This document shows positions 11,581-21,096 of a stretch of DNA of 64,000 bases, piece after piece. The DNA comes from Macrocystis pyrifera (lineage: Eukaryota > Sar > Phaeophyceae > Laminariales > Laminariaceae), in contig JASSKH010000014.1 in the NCBI GenBank assembly GCA_031763025.1, positions 12,161,201 through 12,225,200 of the forward strand, read 5' to 3'. The position numbers were made by a program, and so were the translations under genes. Below the pieces are notes generated by a model. The model did no database searches, had not been told where the DNA came from, and saw only the letters and a list, made by a program, of their open reading frames with translations. Position 1 is the first letter of the stretch, and each line of letters starts with the position of its first letter.

Positions 11581-12354
11581 ATTGCGAGCTCGGGATCTCC
11601 AGTCAACCAGCGGCGTACCAGCGCGGGCGGCGGCGGCGGTGCCGGCGGCAGCGACGAGAGCTTTGAGAGCGGCCTAGGAGGCGATGAGATCAGGCACACC
11701 GGCGGTGGTGGTGGTGTTGGTGGTGGCAGTGAGCCGGCGGCTGGCGACGCTGCGGCGGCGAGCGCAGAACCAGGAGCGGAGACCGCGCACGCCCCGCAGT
11801 TCGCAAGGTCTTCCCTTCTGGCGGCGACCGGGCGCAGCAATGACACGAGCGGCGTTGGCAACAGCAGCGGAAGGAAAGAGCACCGCTCCACGATCGGTGG
11901 GAGCGGCATCGAAGCGCGGCGACTGCAGGCGGCGGTGGCGGCGGCAGCGGTTGACTCGGCTGCCGCCGCGGTGGAGGACGCAACCGCAGCGGCTAGCAGC
12001 AAGTTGCCTCGGAGGTCGTCAGGGATTCCGAGAAAGACCAACAACGCCCTGTCGCGCATGTCTCCTCCCGTTTCGAGGATAGGGAGGGGAGTCGCCGGCA
12101 TCGGCGGGGTTGGGGCGGGGGTAGGAGGTACGGCGGTGCCGGCGGCGGCGGCGGCGGCACGACGAAGGGGTGATGGCGTGGGCGGTGGCGGGGAGGGGGG
12201 CGAGGCGGAGGACAGCGCGGCGGAATCGGTTGTAGCTTCTGCTGGGGCGGCCGGGGGGGGCGGGGTGGAATCGGGGATTCGGAGAAGTTTTTTGCCGCGG
12301 CCTTCTCCGAAGGCACGCAGAGGTTTTATCCCTCGCAACAGCAGCCGGGCTTGA
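1..12354 (+). CDS. 3' part of a large SAM-domain protein gene (spliced, 5' end outside window)
   Basis: Joined exons: up to 148, 690-842, 1693-2543, 3552-5413, 7393-7575, 10936-12354. Each junction keeps reading phase, provided one G is removed from the G10 run at 4185-4194. The visible part encodes about 1,535 residues. Most is low-complexity Gly/Ala/Ser/Arg/Pro sequence typical of disordered scaffolds. The one clear domain is a SAM domain from the exons at 7393 and 10936, with LTETDLIE joined to MGLPMGARKRLLVEIHG. SAM domains bind other SAM domains, proteins or RNA, so a scaffold role is likely but not shown. I see no motor, kinase or membrane segment in this part. The protein family is not recognised. 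Short introns of about 0.5-2 kb and one of 3.4 kb all lie on the + strand. Confidence is high for the last two exons and lower towards the left edge. Confidence 0.65.
149..689 (+). other. Intron with a duplicated exon-start sequence
   Basis: A G/T-rich, T-run-rich intron. At 513-536 it carries a 24-bp near copy (21 of 24 bases) of the true acceptor and exon start at 683-706. The reading frame behind the copy stops soon after, so it looks like a decoy or a decayed duplicate. Nothing else is recognised. Confidence 0.45.
690..842 (+). CDS. Internal exon of the SAM-domain gene, helical segment
   Basis: Acceptor AAGCAG ends at 689 and donor CAG|GTGGGC starts at 843. The 153-bp exon has 51 complete codons, phase 0 to 0. 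The product starts VYLAAKSLLSSSKLPIKMAG and ends MEDMEFRIKAQ. It is richer in hydrophobic and charged residues than the rest of the gene and would fit an amphipathic helical segment, for example one helical repeat. No family is recognised. It reads directly into VERAFADADASKEV of the next exon. Confidence 0.55.
990..1098. mobile_element. MITE family 1, copy a
   Basis: An almost fully palindromic element of about 109 bp. Its arms start TA|TTACGGGGG and end CCCCCGTAA|TA, so a TA target duplication is likely. The core reads about GTTAGTAAAAATAGGTAAA. The element has no coding capacity. It lies in the intron before the 1693 exon and matches eleven other copies in this window. Confidence 0.85.
1693..2543 (+). 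CDS. Internal exon of the SAM-domain gene, Gly/Ala/Asp-rich
   Basis: Acceptor GATACAG ends at 1692. The open frame encodes a 283-residue, Gly/Ala/Asp/Ser-rich disordered stretch with poly-Gly, an EEEEE cluster and TPRSYSRRG-type basic patches. At the end the frame would stop at TGA 2545-2547. A donor AT|GTGAGA begins at 2544, and using it leaves two bases of a codon, which is exactly the phase needed by the exon at 3552. The join gives ...EARYLGTQ-M-LVLPEGERN. Reading through to the stop would instead make this a terminal exon of a separate gene. I prefer the splice because the next exon has no obvious start of its own. Confidence 0.6.
2544..3551 (+). other. Intron; T-rich with a GATC-type repeat fragment
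   Basis: T-rich with several T runs and a poly-C tract near 3176-3194. The part at about 3265-3372 resembles copies at 45733-45960 and 63866-64000 (family E), with conserved CTGCCRTT...AGATC...AACCCAG blocks. No exon is seen. Confidence 0.5.
3552..5413 (+). CDS. Large internal exon of the SAM-domain gene, with a one-base frame offset
   Basis: Acceptor GCGCACAG ends at 3551 and donor CCG|GTAAGA starts at 5414. The first half, in the frame of base 3553, begins LVLPEGERNVWDDILDQALL and continues LKAPRLEPWRKRR, then Pro-rich, poly-Ala and an acidic CDDLLLEIEVDDVEREW patch. The second half, in the frame of base 4196, reads EKDESTWAVTV, then ADESLRERLAKMGERRERKG, SLSFAERRQLLRAPGSW and a disordered Gly/Ala/Arg-rich end. 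The first frame stops at 4276-4278 and the second is closed before 4166, so the switch must lie between these points. The G10 run at 4185-4194 is the natural site: deleting one G gives a continuous frame that ends in phase 0, as the next exon needs. This is most likely a homopolymer length error, or else a real frameshift allele. Confidence 0.7.
5414..7392 (+). other. Intron with a MITE family 4 copy
   Basis: G/T-rich at its start, with long T runs at about 5925-5945. It contains a diverged MITE family 4 copy at 6655-6840 and two poly-C tracts at about 7128-7140 and 7230-7246. Its acceptor is TTGACAG at 7386-7392. No exon is seen. Confidence 0.5.
6655..6840. mobile_element. MITE family 4, copy 1
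   Basis: About 150 bp here are nearly identical to 12790-12967, including the shared stretch GTGTGGCCGTGTGCGGAG and the block around GTATTGTTGCCTGGCGCG. The ends (GCGCCGGTAGCCCGCTGTAGTGC and the reverse of CAGCACTGTAGAGGGACC) are decayed versions of the terminal repeats seen in the other copy. It is non-coding. Confidence 0.7.
7393..7575 (+). CDS. Exon encoding the first two thirds of a SAM domain
   Basis: Acceptor TTGACAG ends at 7392. The exon has 61 complete codons: a Ser/Pro/Gly leader (DITPGDTPFDSPRSGSGSD), then LRGVLRKADIGKYFAEF and VRLEELKHLTETDLIE. This is the standard SAM pattern: an L..L.L..Y...F core helix, then L..LTE.DL. It is followed by GAG|GCAAGC, a GC donor rather than GT. 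The choice is supported because the next exon continues with MGLPMGARKRLL, the expected rest of the fold. The previous exon also ends in phase 0. Confidence 0.85.
7801..7906. mobile_element. MITE family 1, copy b
   Basis: The arms GGGGGGCCATAGTAAATAGG and the matching right arm CTATGGCCCCCTGTAAT are present. The left tip has lost its TTAC. The centre keeps AAATATTGTTGGTAAAAATA. Confidence 0.8.
9404..9850 (-). mobile_element. Partial reverse copy of the 29639-30405 inverted-repeat element
   Basis: The reverse complement matches 29640-30060. It shares the GATGACCCAAGTCGTCGGATTT-type block, the CATCGATCGTTCT segment, and the TGTATAGCGACGTTGCTTCG block. Its right end carries AAATCGAACCGCACAGGAAAC, equivalent to the terminal repeat of the complete copy. 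It is non-coding. Confidence 0.65.
9859..10143 (+). mobile_element. TIR element family 3, short copy
   Basis: It starts with CGTCGGATTTGCAGTCAGTTG and ends with the inverse, CCGCGAATCCGACGGCACAAG. The body matches 27165-27490, including CACGTTCGCATGA, GGTCTTTCTCGC and the ATCTATCTGG...CCAGGCACYCAGATACAG blocks. The long copy at 27151-28346 carries extra internal sequence. Confidence 0.65.
10340..10399 (+). repeat. (TGC)n triplet repeat in intron
   Basis: About 20 uninterrupted TGC/CTG units. The repeat sits about 540 bp upstream of the terminal exon, which itself has a CAG repeat on the same strand. Confidence 0.95.
10936..12354 (+). CDS. Terminal exon: end of SAM domain plus disordered polyQ tail
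   Basis: Acceptor TTTACAG ends at 10935. The exon opens MGLPMGARKRLLVEIHG, which completes the SAM domain started at 7393, and continues open for 472 codons to TGA at 12352-12354. After the SAM end it is disordered. Repeated RSP/SLGSP-type Ser-Arg-Pro motifs (ESLRSPISRPG, RSLRSPR, GLRSPLSRPG, RSLGSPSARSLGSPR) look like repeated phospho-sites. A polyQ run lies at about 11497-11580, followed by Gly/Ala/Ser-rich sequence with basic clusters such as KLPRRSSGIPRKTNN. The RSP repeats are reminiscent of microtubule-associated tails, but that is only an impression. Confidence 0.85.
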
Positions 12355-12789
12355 TTGAGTATGTTTAGGGAGGGGGCGGGACGCTGATGAGGAGAGTGGA
12401 TGCGGGGGCTTCGGGGAGGATTTAGGAGTTTTTTCATAAGGGGGGTGGATGCTTGGGTTTGAGGGGGGATGTTGACAGGAAGAATTGATGTTTGGGGTTT
12501 TTTTTTAGGGAGGTCTCGAAATATGTTTGACGGGAATAATAGTTGGGATTGAATGAGAACTCGAAAGGTTGACGAGAGCGATGGTTAGACTTTCTCCGTC
12601 CGGTGGAGGGGTCGGATTGAAAGGGATGGTCGCTCCCTAGCTGTTGTTTTGCGGTTTGCGAGACCAGTCGTCGCCCGCCCCCTCCCCTCCCCGCCATGTG
12701 TCGCTGCTTAGTGTAAACTATGGGGTTTTACTGTCACGGGGGTGCACAGCAGTCAGAACCCACCACAAACCAAAAAATCAGGTACAGAG
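12355..12789. other. Downstream region of the SAM-domain gene
   Basis: G-rich then mixed sequence after the stop codon. No polyadenylation motif could be assigned with confidence and no exon is seen. Confidence 0.4.
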
Positions 12790-12967
12790 GTGCCGGTCCC
12801 TCTATAGTGCCTGAGAAATCGCTTTTAGCAGCACAGCAGATGGGATTAATGTAACCAGTGTGGCCGTGTGCGGAGCAAATAGTGCCGGTTGGTTGCCGCT
12901 ATAATACACATAGTGCCGGTATTGTTGCCTGGCGCGTATGATACCAGCACTATAGAAGGACCGGCAC
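12790..12967. mobile_element. MITE family 4, complete copy
   Basis: 178 bp flanked by 21-bp terminal inverted repeats that match at 20 of 21 positions (GTGCCGGTCCYTCTATAGTG...). The interior has GTGTGGCCGTGTGCGGAG and ATACACATAGTGCCGG and no coding frame. It is nearly identical inside to 6655-6840. Confidence 0.8.
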
Positions 12968-13285
12968 TACTGCATGTATCCCCCTCTACCTTTACACACC
13001 ATCTTCCGTTCTGATGACTTACGTTTCCCATTCCCACGTATTGACGGAGGTGAAAACAGGTGGAAACCTGGACGGAAGGTGTTTGGCTGGCTCTTTGCGT
13101 GCTATGCTCTGTGGGGTGACGACGCTTTCGCTCAGCACCTTTTTGAGGCGCTTTCGTTCTGTGTGTGCGTGTTTTGTTTTCGAGTCTTGGTTTGAACTGA
13201 TCGGTGATGGTGACGTTGCAAAGACAGGAAACAAGGTTTTTGTGCTGGCGCGCATCGCTTAGAAGGAAGACGAGCTTGAGCTTAG

Positions 13286-13574
<289 letters not shown>

Positions 13575-13765
13575 GCTGTGAGAGACATGCACACGCGGAG
13601 GGTACGCTGCGCTTGCTTAGACGATGCATTTCTGCTGATATATACTACTACTGTCTCTGATGTTGGCCTGGTTAGCGCTATGGTCGGTGGGCGAGTAATG
13701 GCATGTGAACATAGCCATGAAAGGATGCAAGTTGCAAGCAAACCCGAAAAATTGATTTTAATCGG

Positions 13766-14080
13766 TGGGGGGGGGGGGGGGGGGGGGGGGGGGTACTCAT
13801 GTCATGCATGGCCGTAGTCGTATGACCATGGACCCTCGCATCCCTATTATGCCGGGAAGGAGCATGTCGGGTTTTTACCGGCTAAGCAGATATTACTTGC
13901 GTCAAGTGCGAAGCGCCGTGAGGTGTTGGGCGAGTCGCATGAAGGGTGGCGTGCGTCCTACTGAGAACCGCTGGACGTACTTGCATATGGATGACAGCTT
14001 TGAATGAATTGAGGAATGGGGGAGAGGGGGGCAGGGTGCACTCGATTTCATCCATGGACGTAGTCGTATGGCCATAGAGG
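13766..14080 (-). repeat. Dispersed repeat D, copy 1, with a poly-G head
   Basis: A G run (13766-13791) leads into GTACTCATGTCATGCATGGCCG, then a body with CATGTCGGGTTT, GTGAGGTGTTGGGCGAGTCG and ATATGGATGACAGCTTTGAAT. The same order, in either orientation, is seen at 15380, 16040, 16310, 47080, 51040, 53520, 56540 and 58450. A second head-like segment follows at about 14035-14075. It is non-coding. Confidence 0.75.
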
Positions 14081-14869
14081 CAGCTGGGCCGACCAAACTG
14101 CGCTGAATTTTTTGGCTGATGGCGATGAATTGGTCTCGTTGTGCTTTTCCCCTGCCTCGCCTCATGCCGGTATCTGGTACTACTGTAACTGATTATTACT
14201 GCTGTAGTTGCTGCTGCTTCTGGTGACAGGGCCTTTTTGTGATCCCACCGACATTTGTTTTTGTATAAGAACGAAAGGATGGAGAGACGAGACGGTATGA
14301 TTGAGGAAGCATCGCCGCCACCCCCCCCCCCTCCCCTCCCTCCTCCCCGCTGCGTGTTCCGCGTTCGGACTTTGCTCGGATTTCGTTTTTGGTCGTTTCC
14401 GTTTGTATGTCCGTTTCCGTCGTTTATTAATTTCTTCTCCTGTTTGTTGGGGGGCTTCTTTCGTATTGGAAGCCGTTGCCGATATGCTTTGTTCACGCTG
14501 GTGTCTACGTGTGTGCGGGATAGTGCGTTCCGGTGTTACGTGTATAGGCAAGTGCATGTAGGCTGCATCTACTGAGAAACGTGTTCGAGTCAGTATGGGT
14601 GTTGTATTTATGTGTCGTGTCTGGGGCGCGGAGTGGGCTTCAGATGTTGGGCATGTCTTCGATGGTATGTGCTGTGTTCGTTCGACGTGCCTGGGATGTA
14701 CGGGTTAGTGCGTAGCTCAGCGCCATACTTTTTTCATGTCGCACGCGTGTGTATCATAGCGGGGGGTTTTTTTTTGGTTCGTTTGTCACGTACTGTAGTA
14801 TTGTAGGACCAGGTGGAAGAGAGGCGACAGGTAGAGGTGTTGCAGCTGATACTCTGTTACCTCTGCTGC

Positions 14870-14902
<33 letters not shown>

Positions 14903-15379
14903 AGACCCTCGGCAACGTGAAAAGCTGATAGAGCTACGTATTCGCTCTCGACAGCTGTCAGAAGAGCTGCGCGTGCTCATTGCTTTAAGCGTAGGGCTCT
15001 GATAATAATAGAAAAAATGGGTATTTGGTCATCGCAAACAACCGACCCCCCGACGAAAACGAACGAGAAGAGCTTTCGACGCTTCGTCATCCCTCGTCGT
15101 ACTGGTACACCAAGTACACCAGGTGCCACCACCACGAGCTATTGCATGCATTTCAAACGTAAAATGTATCGTGTGTCCTACAAGATGAATGGCGATGATT
15201 CTCGGGGAAGACAGTGTCCTTCCCCGCCAAAGTTGTCGAGGATGGCTAGCCCGGTGCGTGGTGGGGCAGTGTTGGACGAGCCTCCTCGGTGTATTTTTTT
15301 TGCTCTTCTAATCCGGGTCGTCGATGGTGATACTCTCTCTGCTGCTGTTGTAGTACCCTCCCCCCCACCCCATACCAGA
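14081..15379. other. Intergenic stretch with a CTG repeat
   Basis: Holds a poly-C tract near 14321-14330 and a CTG/TGC repeat at about 14860-14903. The open frames here have no protein-like features. No gene is seen. Confidence 0.5.
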
Positions 15380-15632
15380 AAACAAATCGATTCATTCGAA
15401 GCTGTCATCCATATCTATGCAAGAAAGTCCGCCTCACGGGCGGTGCTCGGTAGGATGCAGCTCACCCTTCATGCGACTCGCTCAACGCCTCAGGGCGCTT
15501 CGCGCTTGGTGCAAGCAATGTCTGCCTGGTCGGTGAAAACCCGACGTGCTCCGTTCCGGCACTGTAAGGATGCGAGAGGTTCTATGGTCATACCACTCCG
15601 GCAATTTCATGAGATGAGTACACCCACGCAAA
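15380..15632 (+). repeat. Dispersed repeat D, copy 2
   Basis: Opposite orientation to copy 1. It has TTCATTCGAAGCTGTCATCCAT, CTTCATGCGACTCGC, CAATGTCTGCCTGGTCGGTG, and ends GAGATGAGTACACCC. Confidence 0.75.
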
Positions 15633-16039
15633 ACTAGCCCCAAGTTCAGGTTTAACGATTTTATATTGGGTGCGAGGCAGCAGATACACACAACATATAT
15701 ATTTATGCACTCGGTCTCAACAACGCCATACATTCGTATGCTGTTTGCTGTTTGCTGCGTGCTGTTTGCTGCTGCTGCTGCTGCCGCCGCTGTGGCCTAC
15801 CACCACGTGCTGCTTTCTGGCAGATGAAAAGACCTCGTCAGCTTGCGTTCATTGTGTCGTTCGTTCTACCGTATCCCGGCACGTTGTCTCGCGGTTTATT
15901 TCCTACAGAGGCCCACCCCCCGCCGTCAGTTTTTTTGGTGTCAACTTCGACGCCAAGCGTCTCCAGTCTGTCTAGTTGGCGTTTCACGTACCAGATCATA
16001 GTTCTATCGAACGACAAACACTCATCCTATCAACACTAC

Positions 16040-16280
16040 CCCCTTCCCCCCCCTCCTCAATTCATTCAAAGCTGTCATCCATGCGCAAGAAAATCCGCCT
16101 CAAAAGCGGTTCTCAGTAGGACGCACGCCACCCTTCATGCGACTCGCCCAAAACCTCACGGTTCGCTTCGTGCTTGGAGCAAGTAACGTCTGCCTGGTCG
16201 GTGAAAACTCGACATGCTCCGTCGCGGCATTGTAAGGATGCGAGGGTCGCACATCTCTCCCATCGAATGCACCCCCCCCC
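16040..16280 (+). repeat. Dispersed repeat D, copy 3, with a poly-C tail
   Basis: Carries TTCATTCAAAGCTGTCATCC, CCTTCATGCGACTCGCC and TCTGCCTGGTCGGTGAAAAC. It ends ATCGAATGCA followed by a C run. Confidence 0.75.
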
Positions 16281-16309
16281 CCCCCCCCCCTCTGTATAGT
16301 AGGATTCAG

Positions 16310-16636
16310 GGTATACCCTTTTCATGCAACTCGCCGAACACCTCACGATTCGCTTCGCGCTTGGCGCAAGCAAGCAATGTCTGCTGCCTGGTTTGTGTGA
16401 ATACCGGACGCCGACGTGTGCTCCGTCCCGGCATTGCAGGGATGCGAGGGTCTATGGCCATACGGCTGCAGCCGTGCATGATATCGAGTACACCCTCCCC
16501 CCCCTCCCCACACGCCTCCGTCTCAAAAGGGATGCGTGGTCAGTGATCAAATGGCAACGGCAAGCAAAAAATGGGTACTCCTCCCCCCCCCGCCGTACGA
16601 CTACAGCCATGCATGACATGAGTACGCCCTACGCGG
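16310..16636 (+). repeat. Dispersed repeat D, copies 4 and 5 in tandem
   Basis: Copy 4 runs from TTTTCATGCAACTCGCCGAAC to ATCGAGTACACCCTCCCC. It is followed by a shorter fragment with a C run and CGACTACAGCCATGCATGAC ending ATGAGTACG at about 16624. Confidence 0.7.
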
Positions 16637-17335
16637 CCTGAAGCTGAAAACACGGGAGTGTTGCTCATGGATTTGACGCACATCACTTCCGGCTACGACC
16701 ATCCGCCTTTCCGACCAGACAACAATGGCTACGTACGAGTATCTATGCGGACCGAGTTTGCAAAAGCCCTCCACACGTGAATCTACACGCGCAATTTAGA
16801 CACGTAAGTGCCCTTGCGCGCTCTGCAAACTAATTTAGGCTCCATGGGCAGCAAACCCAACCCAACCACAGACCCAAACGGGAGTATGTCGCGGGACCGA
16901 CACCCCAGCTCGTGTAGGTGAAAAGCTTCCTCTGAATACGCATAATGACACGAGTTGAGCTGGGGAAAAGTAAAATCGATGCTCAAGAATCAAAACGTAC
17001 GACGACAAGGGCGTGCACGTAGCACCTAATTTTTCCGTACCCTTCCACCCGAAAAACTGACTTCGGATAAAACGTGCAGGGTTATTAACCCATCAAGGCT
17101 CTCAGTTTTGTTGTTTTATCGGAGGGCTTTTTTTTTTCCACATATTGCGAAAAAAAAAATCCAAAAATTGTGAAATTTAATATTCCCGATATTTTTGCCC
17201 ACTGTTAATTTTCGCGTACATGGAACGTATTTCACAAATTTATAAATGGAACTTATTTCACAGGTCAAGCATGGAACGAACTTCTGGTGGAAAAAAAAAC
17301 TCTCCGAAATCAACGGCCTTAACAATCCCATGGCC
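16637..17335. other. Intergenic, nothing recognised
   Basis: Mixed sequence with A/T runs. No frame with protein-like features and no known repeat was found by eye. Confidence 0.4.
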
Positions 17336-17424
17336 TACCACTCTGTCCGGAAATGTAAGGAACAGTTGTTTTTTTTTTCGATTTAAACCTTGAACCGTTC
17401 CTATAATTCCGGACAGAGTGGGTA
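17336..17424. mobile_element. MITE family 2, copy 1
   Basis: An inverted-repeat element of about 89 bp, starting TACCACTCTGTCCGGAAATG and ending with the inverse, TTCCGGACAGAGTGGGTA. The TA ends suggest a Tc1/mariner-type TA target duplication. It is non-coding. Confidence 0.75.
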
Positions 17425-19684
17425 TACAGTACAGGGCACCTAAAAAGAAACAGGAAAGCTGGTCCAGGTCTCGATTTCTTATATCTGACAATGGGTGTGT
17501 TCTACACTTCGACTTCGGCACAATGACTCCAGAATTTCTTGCGCCCCCGTAAACCACAGGCTGTCTTTCGTACTGCTCGGTTTCTTACTACCAAAAATAG
17601 CATGGATAGGTACCGTGTGGATATTCAGTCTCATCACGGTGGCCCCAAACATGCAGGCCCAGAGCGGAGGACGAGAGGCTTCCCAATGTATTTCTGTAGA
17701 ACAAAAAAAAAAAAATGCAGCACCGGTGGGAAGCCCATCATCAACCGCAATTTTTACGGGAGACAGCGTTTTCGATTCACGCAGTAATTCTTGATACGCA
17801 TGCACCAAAGCGGGTGATTTTGGGCTTCTTTTGGGGTTGATTTACTACGGGGCTCCGTGATGGGAACTCCGTCACCTAAAAAATGTTCAGCCAATAAAAA
17901 AGGCTACCCCTGCAAAGCCGAGACTTAAGAAACTAACCTAAATCTAACAAGAACACCAAAGGCTCATTTTTTTTCGGGGGTTGCTAAGAGGAACACTGGA
18001 ATAGTAAATCGTGCTCAGCGGGCGAGCCGAGCGCTGCACTCAAGTCTTACACAGTACACAGTGGCCTATGTTCAATCAAGGCTGTGCAAGGATTGCGTCA
18101 CAACAACGAAGGTTCCAAGGCTTTGCTCAAAAAGTGGTGTTTTCCTGTTTCGGCGTGCCCATCTACTGCTGCATCACAGCAAGCGTCTCGAAAACCCAAC
18201 CCTGTTCTCGGCCGATTTTGGCGACAGGTGGGGTGATGTTGAAAGGCATGCACTCGTCGATCTTGGTGGAAACCACTCACGGCTTCTGGCAATATTGATT
18301 TCCTTCGGCGAGGCAACCCGCGTAACCTTCACGTCAGCGATCATGCACAGCCTCTCAACTCTTGGCACACGAAGCGCTGAGGCGAGGAACCAATCGGCGC
18401 ACGCTGAACAAGCAGGCCCGTCGTCCAAGCTGTCAATCGCTCAGGAGCCATCGCCACTCGTGCTTTCCTTCGCCTGGCCCATTTCCTTTTTAGCAGTGAA
18501 AAAAAAAGCGCACGCATCCAAACCGAGATGAATCCTCAAGAAGGACACGAAGGACTACATCTATCCGAGCGACGGGTACATCCAAAACAAGGGGATATCG
18601 GGGAGATTCAAGAGCCGCGCTACGGTTCGAACGCAGAGGTTGCAGCTTAGAGTCCAGATCGCTTCTCACATTCGACGCTATAATAGTCGACCAGGGGATG
18701 AAAGGGCTGAAAGAAGTCTTCTCGCGAAAAACAAAAAGCGAGGCACAAACCGTACGCAGTGGGAAGGGGGGAGGAGAGCCTGCCATGTGACTCCGGATCT
18801 GAGCTACGAGTACAGTACAGTGGGAAGTAGAGGGGAAATAAGGGCGAAGATACTGCTACTCAGCGGGATGGAAACCAAAAAAAGAAACCTAAAAAAGCAA
18901 AAAATTACAAATAAAAAAAACATGGCTCCTCAGCTGAGTATATATATGTGTACCTGGTACCCAACAACATCGGACCCGATTGTGTGTGATACCAGGTCCC
19001 CCCTTTCCCCTCGAGAGTATCGCCTCACTGTACACAAGTTCCGCCTAACAGGCCGGCGTACCGACCAACCTTGGCGCTGTACTCCACGCCACAACCCCAC
19101 ATTGGCGTCGTCGGCAGGACGATGTGAATTTTACAACGCTGTCCGTTATGCCGAGAAACGCTCTGTCCAAAAATATTACGACCTTTTGAATACTAATATT
19201 TAGTCAATACGGCCCTTACATAGAGGGACAGAGTGAAAAAACGATGGCTTCGCACGCTGCGATCGTTCTTCAGCGCCATGCAATAATAGTTTTCTCGATA
19301 ACGGTAACGGCGGTACAACATCATGGAGTCGAACACGTGCACGTACACACATAGATAGTGTGGTGTGCCGGAAGGTTCTCGGCCAAGATAATTTCCAAAA
19401 AAGCACCGTGGTTTCGGTTTCGGCAACCCTTTTCTCTTTCTGACAAAAAAAAAAAAAATCGAGCGGTGAAAAACAAACGAATCGCACCCGTGTGCGAACT
19501 CAACGCTGTTTTACGGTACTTGCTCGAGCGCATGGGATCATGTATCGGGTCCATAGCTTACACAGATATATACATACCGTGTCAAAATGCGTTGTTTGGT
19601 GCTACTGCAGGTATAGAGGTACAATATGGAGCTCCTTAAGAGAGGAGCCTCAGGAGGAAAAAAGTAGGTACCGTCCCTACCGCG
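17425..19684. other. Intergenic, no confident gene
   Basis: Contains open frames up to 156 codons (for example 18061-18531 +) without recognisable motifs, splice support or composition bias. Also has a GTACCTGGTAC motif at about 18950 and AT/A-run patches. Confidence 0.4.
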
Positions 19685-19767
19685 TACCACGCTGTCCGGA
19701 AATGTATGCACCCGTTTGGGTATTGACATGAGCAATCAAAGTTCATTAGATTTCCGGACAGAGCGGT
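19685..19767. mobile_element. MITE family 2, copy 2
   Basis: Arms TACCACGCTGTCCGGAAATG and TTTCCGGACAGAGCGGT enclose a short unique centre. The single change in the left arm (CTCTG to CGCTG) is matched in the right arm (CAGAG to CAGAGCG), so pairing is largely kept. Confidence 0.75.
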
Positions 19768-19977
19768 TCAGCACGTGACGATTGGTATGCACCATGGACT
19801 CAAGGCAAGGCTTGGCAGGGAGCGGCCTTCACACATTAACCGTTCATGGAATACATAGCATACACATGATAAAATAAATATAAAATATTATGTGCTGTCA
19901 CCTACTACTGTATGCGTCACCTGTGAGTTGGACCGATCGAGTGGTTGATACTCAACATATATACACAATCACGATAC

Positions 19978-20062
19978 ACACCACTCCGGACAAAAATGTA
20001 GGGACCTTTGGTATATGAATAAGAATAACGTAACGTTGATTATATCTCCGTACATAGTGGTA
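19978..20062. mobile_element. MITE family 2, copy 3 (diverged)
   Basis: Starts CACCACTCCGGACAAAAATG and ends TACATAGTGGTA, with the family spacing and an AAGAATAACG centre like that of the 42363 copy. Confidence 0.55.
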
Positions 20063-20259
20063 TCGTAAGTACCTTGAAAGAAAAATATTTGGTTTCGACT
20101 CCCTTGATCTCGCAACTGCTAAGTTTTTGTTTGTTTGTTTTTCATCCTCCTGCGGCGGATTGGCAAAAAATGAAGCTCAAGCTCACCCCACTTCCACGTG
20201 TCGGAACACGTGCCGAGTGTCAACTTAACCCGTCGCTCTCCCGTTGCAACACCCGAACC

Positions 20260-20261
<2 letters not shown>

Positions 20262-20290
<29 letters not shown>
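20262..20290 (+). repeat. (CTG)n triplet repeat
   Basis: About nine to ten CTG/TGC units in intergenic DNA. Confidence 0.9.
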
Positions 20291-20549
20291 ACCACTATTA
20301 ATAGCGCGTGAGCGTGTTGACTCGATCTACCCCGCGAGAGAAGCAGGTGCGGTGGAGAGAGCCAATCGTGTATTCGTTGATGCCAATATCATGCCTCCGG
20401 CCGGGAACAGGATACCGGTTTGATTTCTGACATGAAAAGCCAGACGCGCCGTATTATATTCCCGTTTCAGAGTGACATGTTGCAGCGGATCTCACCGCGA
20501 TGTGGCTGGCCCTTGTCGCGGTACTCAAGCTCCCATGCCTTCACCGTGC

Positions 20550-20658
20550 TATTACGGGGGACCATAGTAGATGGGGCCAAACGTCGATAGTAAAAATAGA
20601 GAAATATGTAGTTTTTGGTGTGTACCGTAGGTGCTATTTACTATGGTCCTCCGTGGTA
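20550..20658. mobile_element. MITE family 1, copy c
   Basis: Starts TATTACGGGGGACCATAGTA. The right arm has TATTTACTATGGTCCTCCGT. It has the family spacing and no coding frame. Confidence 0.85.
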
Positions 20659-20964
20659 TCAGCCACATCCAAAAACGCAGAGAGGTTTCTTCGAAAGCTT
20701 GTCTTTGGACTCCTCCGATAGGCTTCCTTGTACACCATCCTCAGAGCCATGGCCCCCTGGAGCATTTTCACAGATGGCGCATGCGAAACGCCAGCAGACT
20801 CCTGCAAGTGCATGGGGGCAGCAGGGGGGGCGCAAAACAATGGCGGCGGGGAGAGAGGGAAAGAGATAGATGGACAGGTCAGTTTCGTACGGTAAACACA
20901 CACGTGTGTTCGCGTGCATATATATACACAGATTGCCGAGACTCCCCCTCGCCTAGCACAATGC

Positions 20965-21096
20965 CGCCGTAAACGAAACCCTTGCGGATACATCCAACAA
21001 CGTAGCATGCCATTCGGCGCACCGAACAATAGAGACGATGTCGACACCGTGGGACTGCTACATCGTTCAATGTATCCACACGGGTGTTTTTACGCC
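20965..21096. mobile_element. Imperfect inverted repeat, possible MITE
   Basis: The left arm CGTAAACGAAACCCTTGCGG through CATCCAACAACGTAGCA pairs, with roughly a quarter mismatches, with the inverse arm around TGCTACATCGTTCAATGTATCC to TTTTTACGCC. It is a single copy in this window, so its mobility is inferred only from structure. Confidence 0.45.

Noticed and set aside
11508..12437. 309-codon frame on the - strand
   Set aside because: Antisense to the terminal SAM exon, and its Cys/Ala/Pro runs come from the complement of CAG and GC-rich codons.
18061..18531. 156-codon + frame in intergenic DNA
   Set aside because: Mixed composition without motifs, no splice-compatible neighbours, and other frames are equally open.
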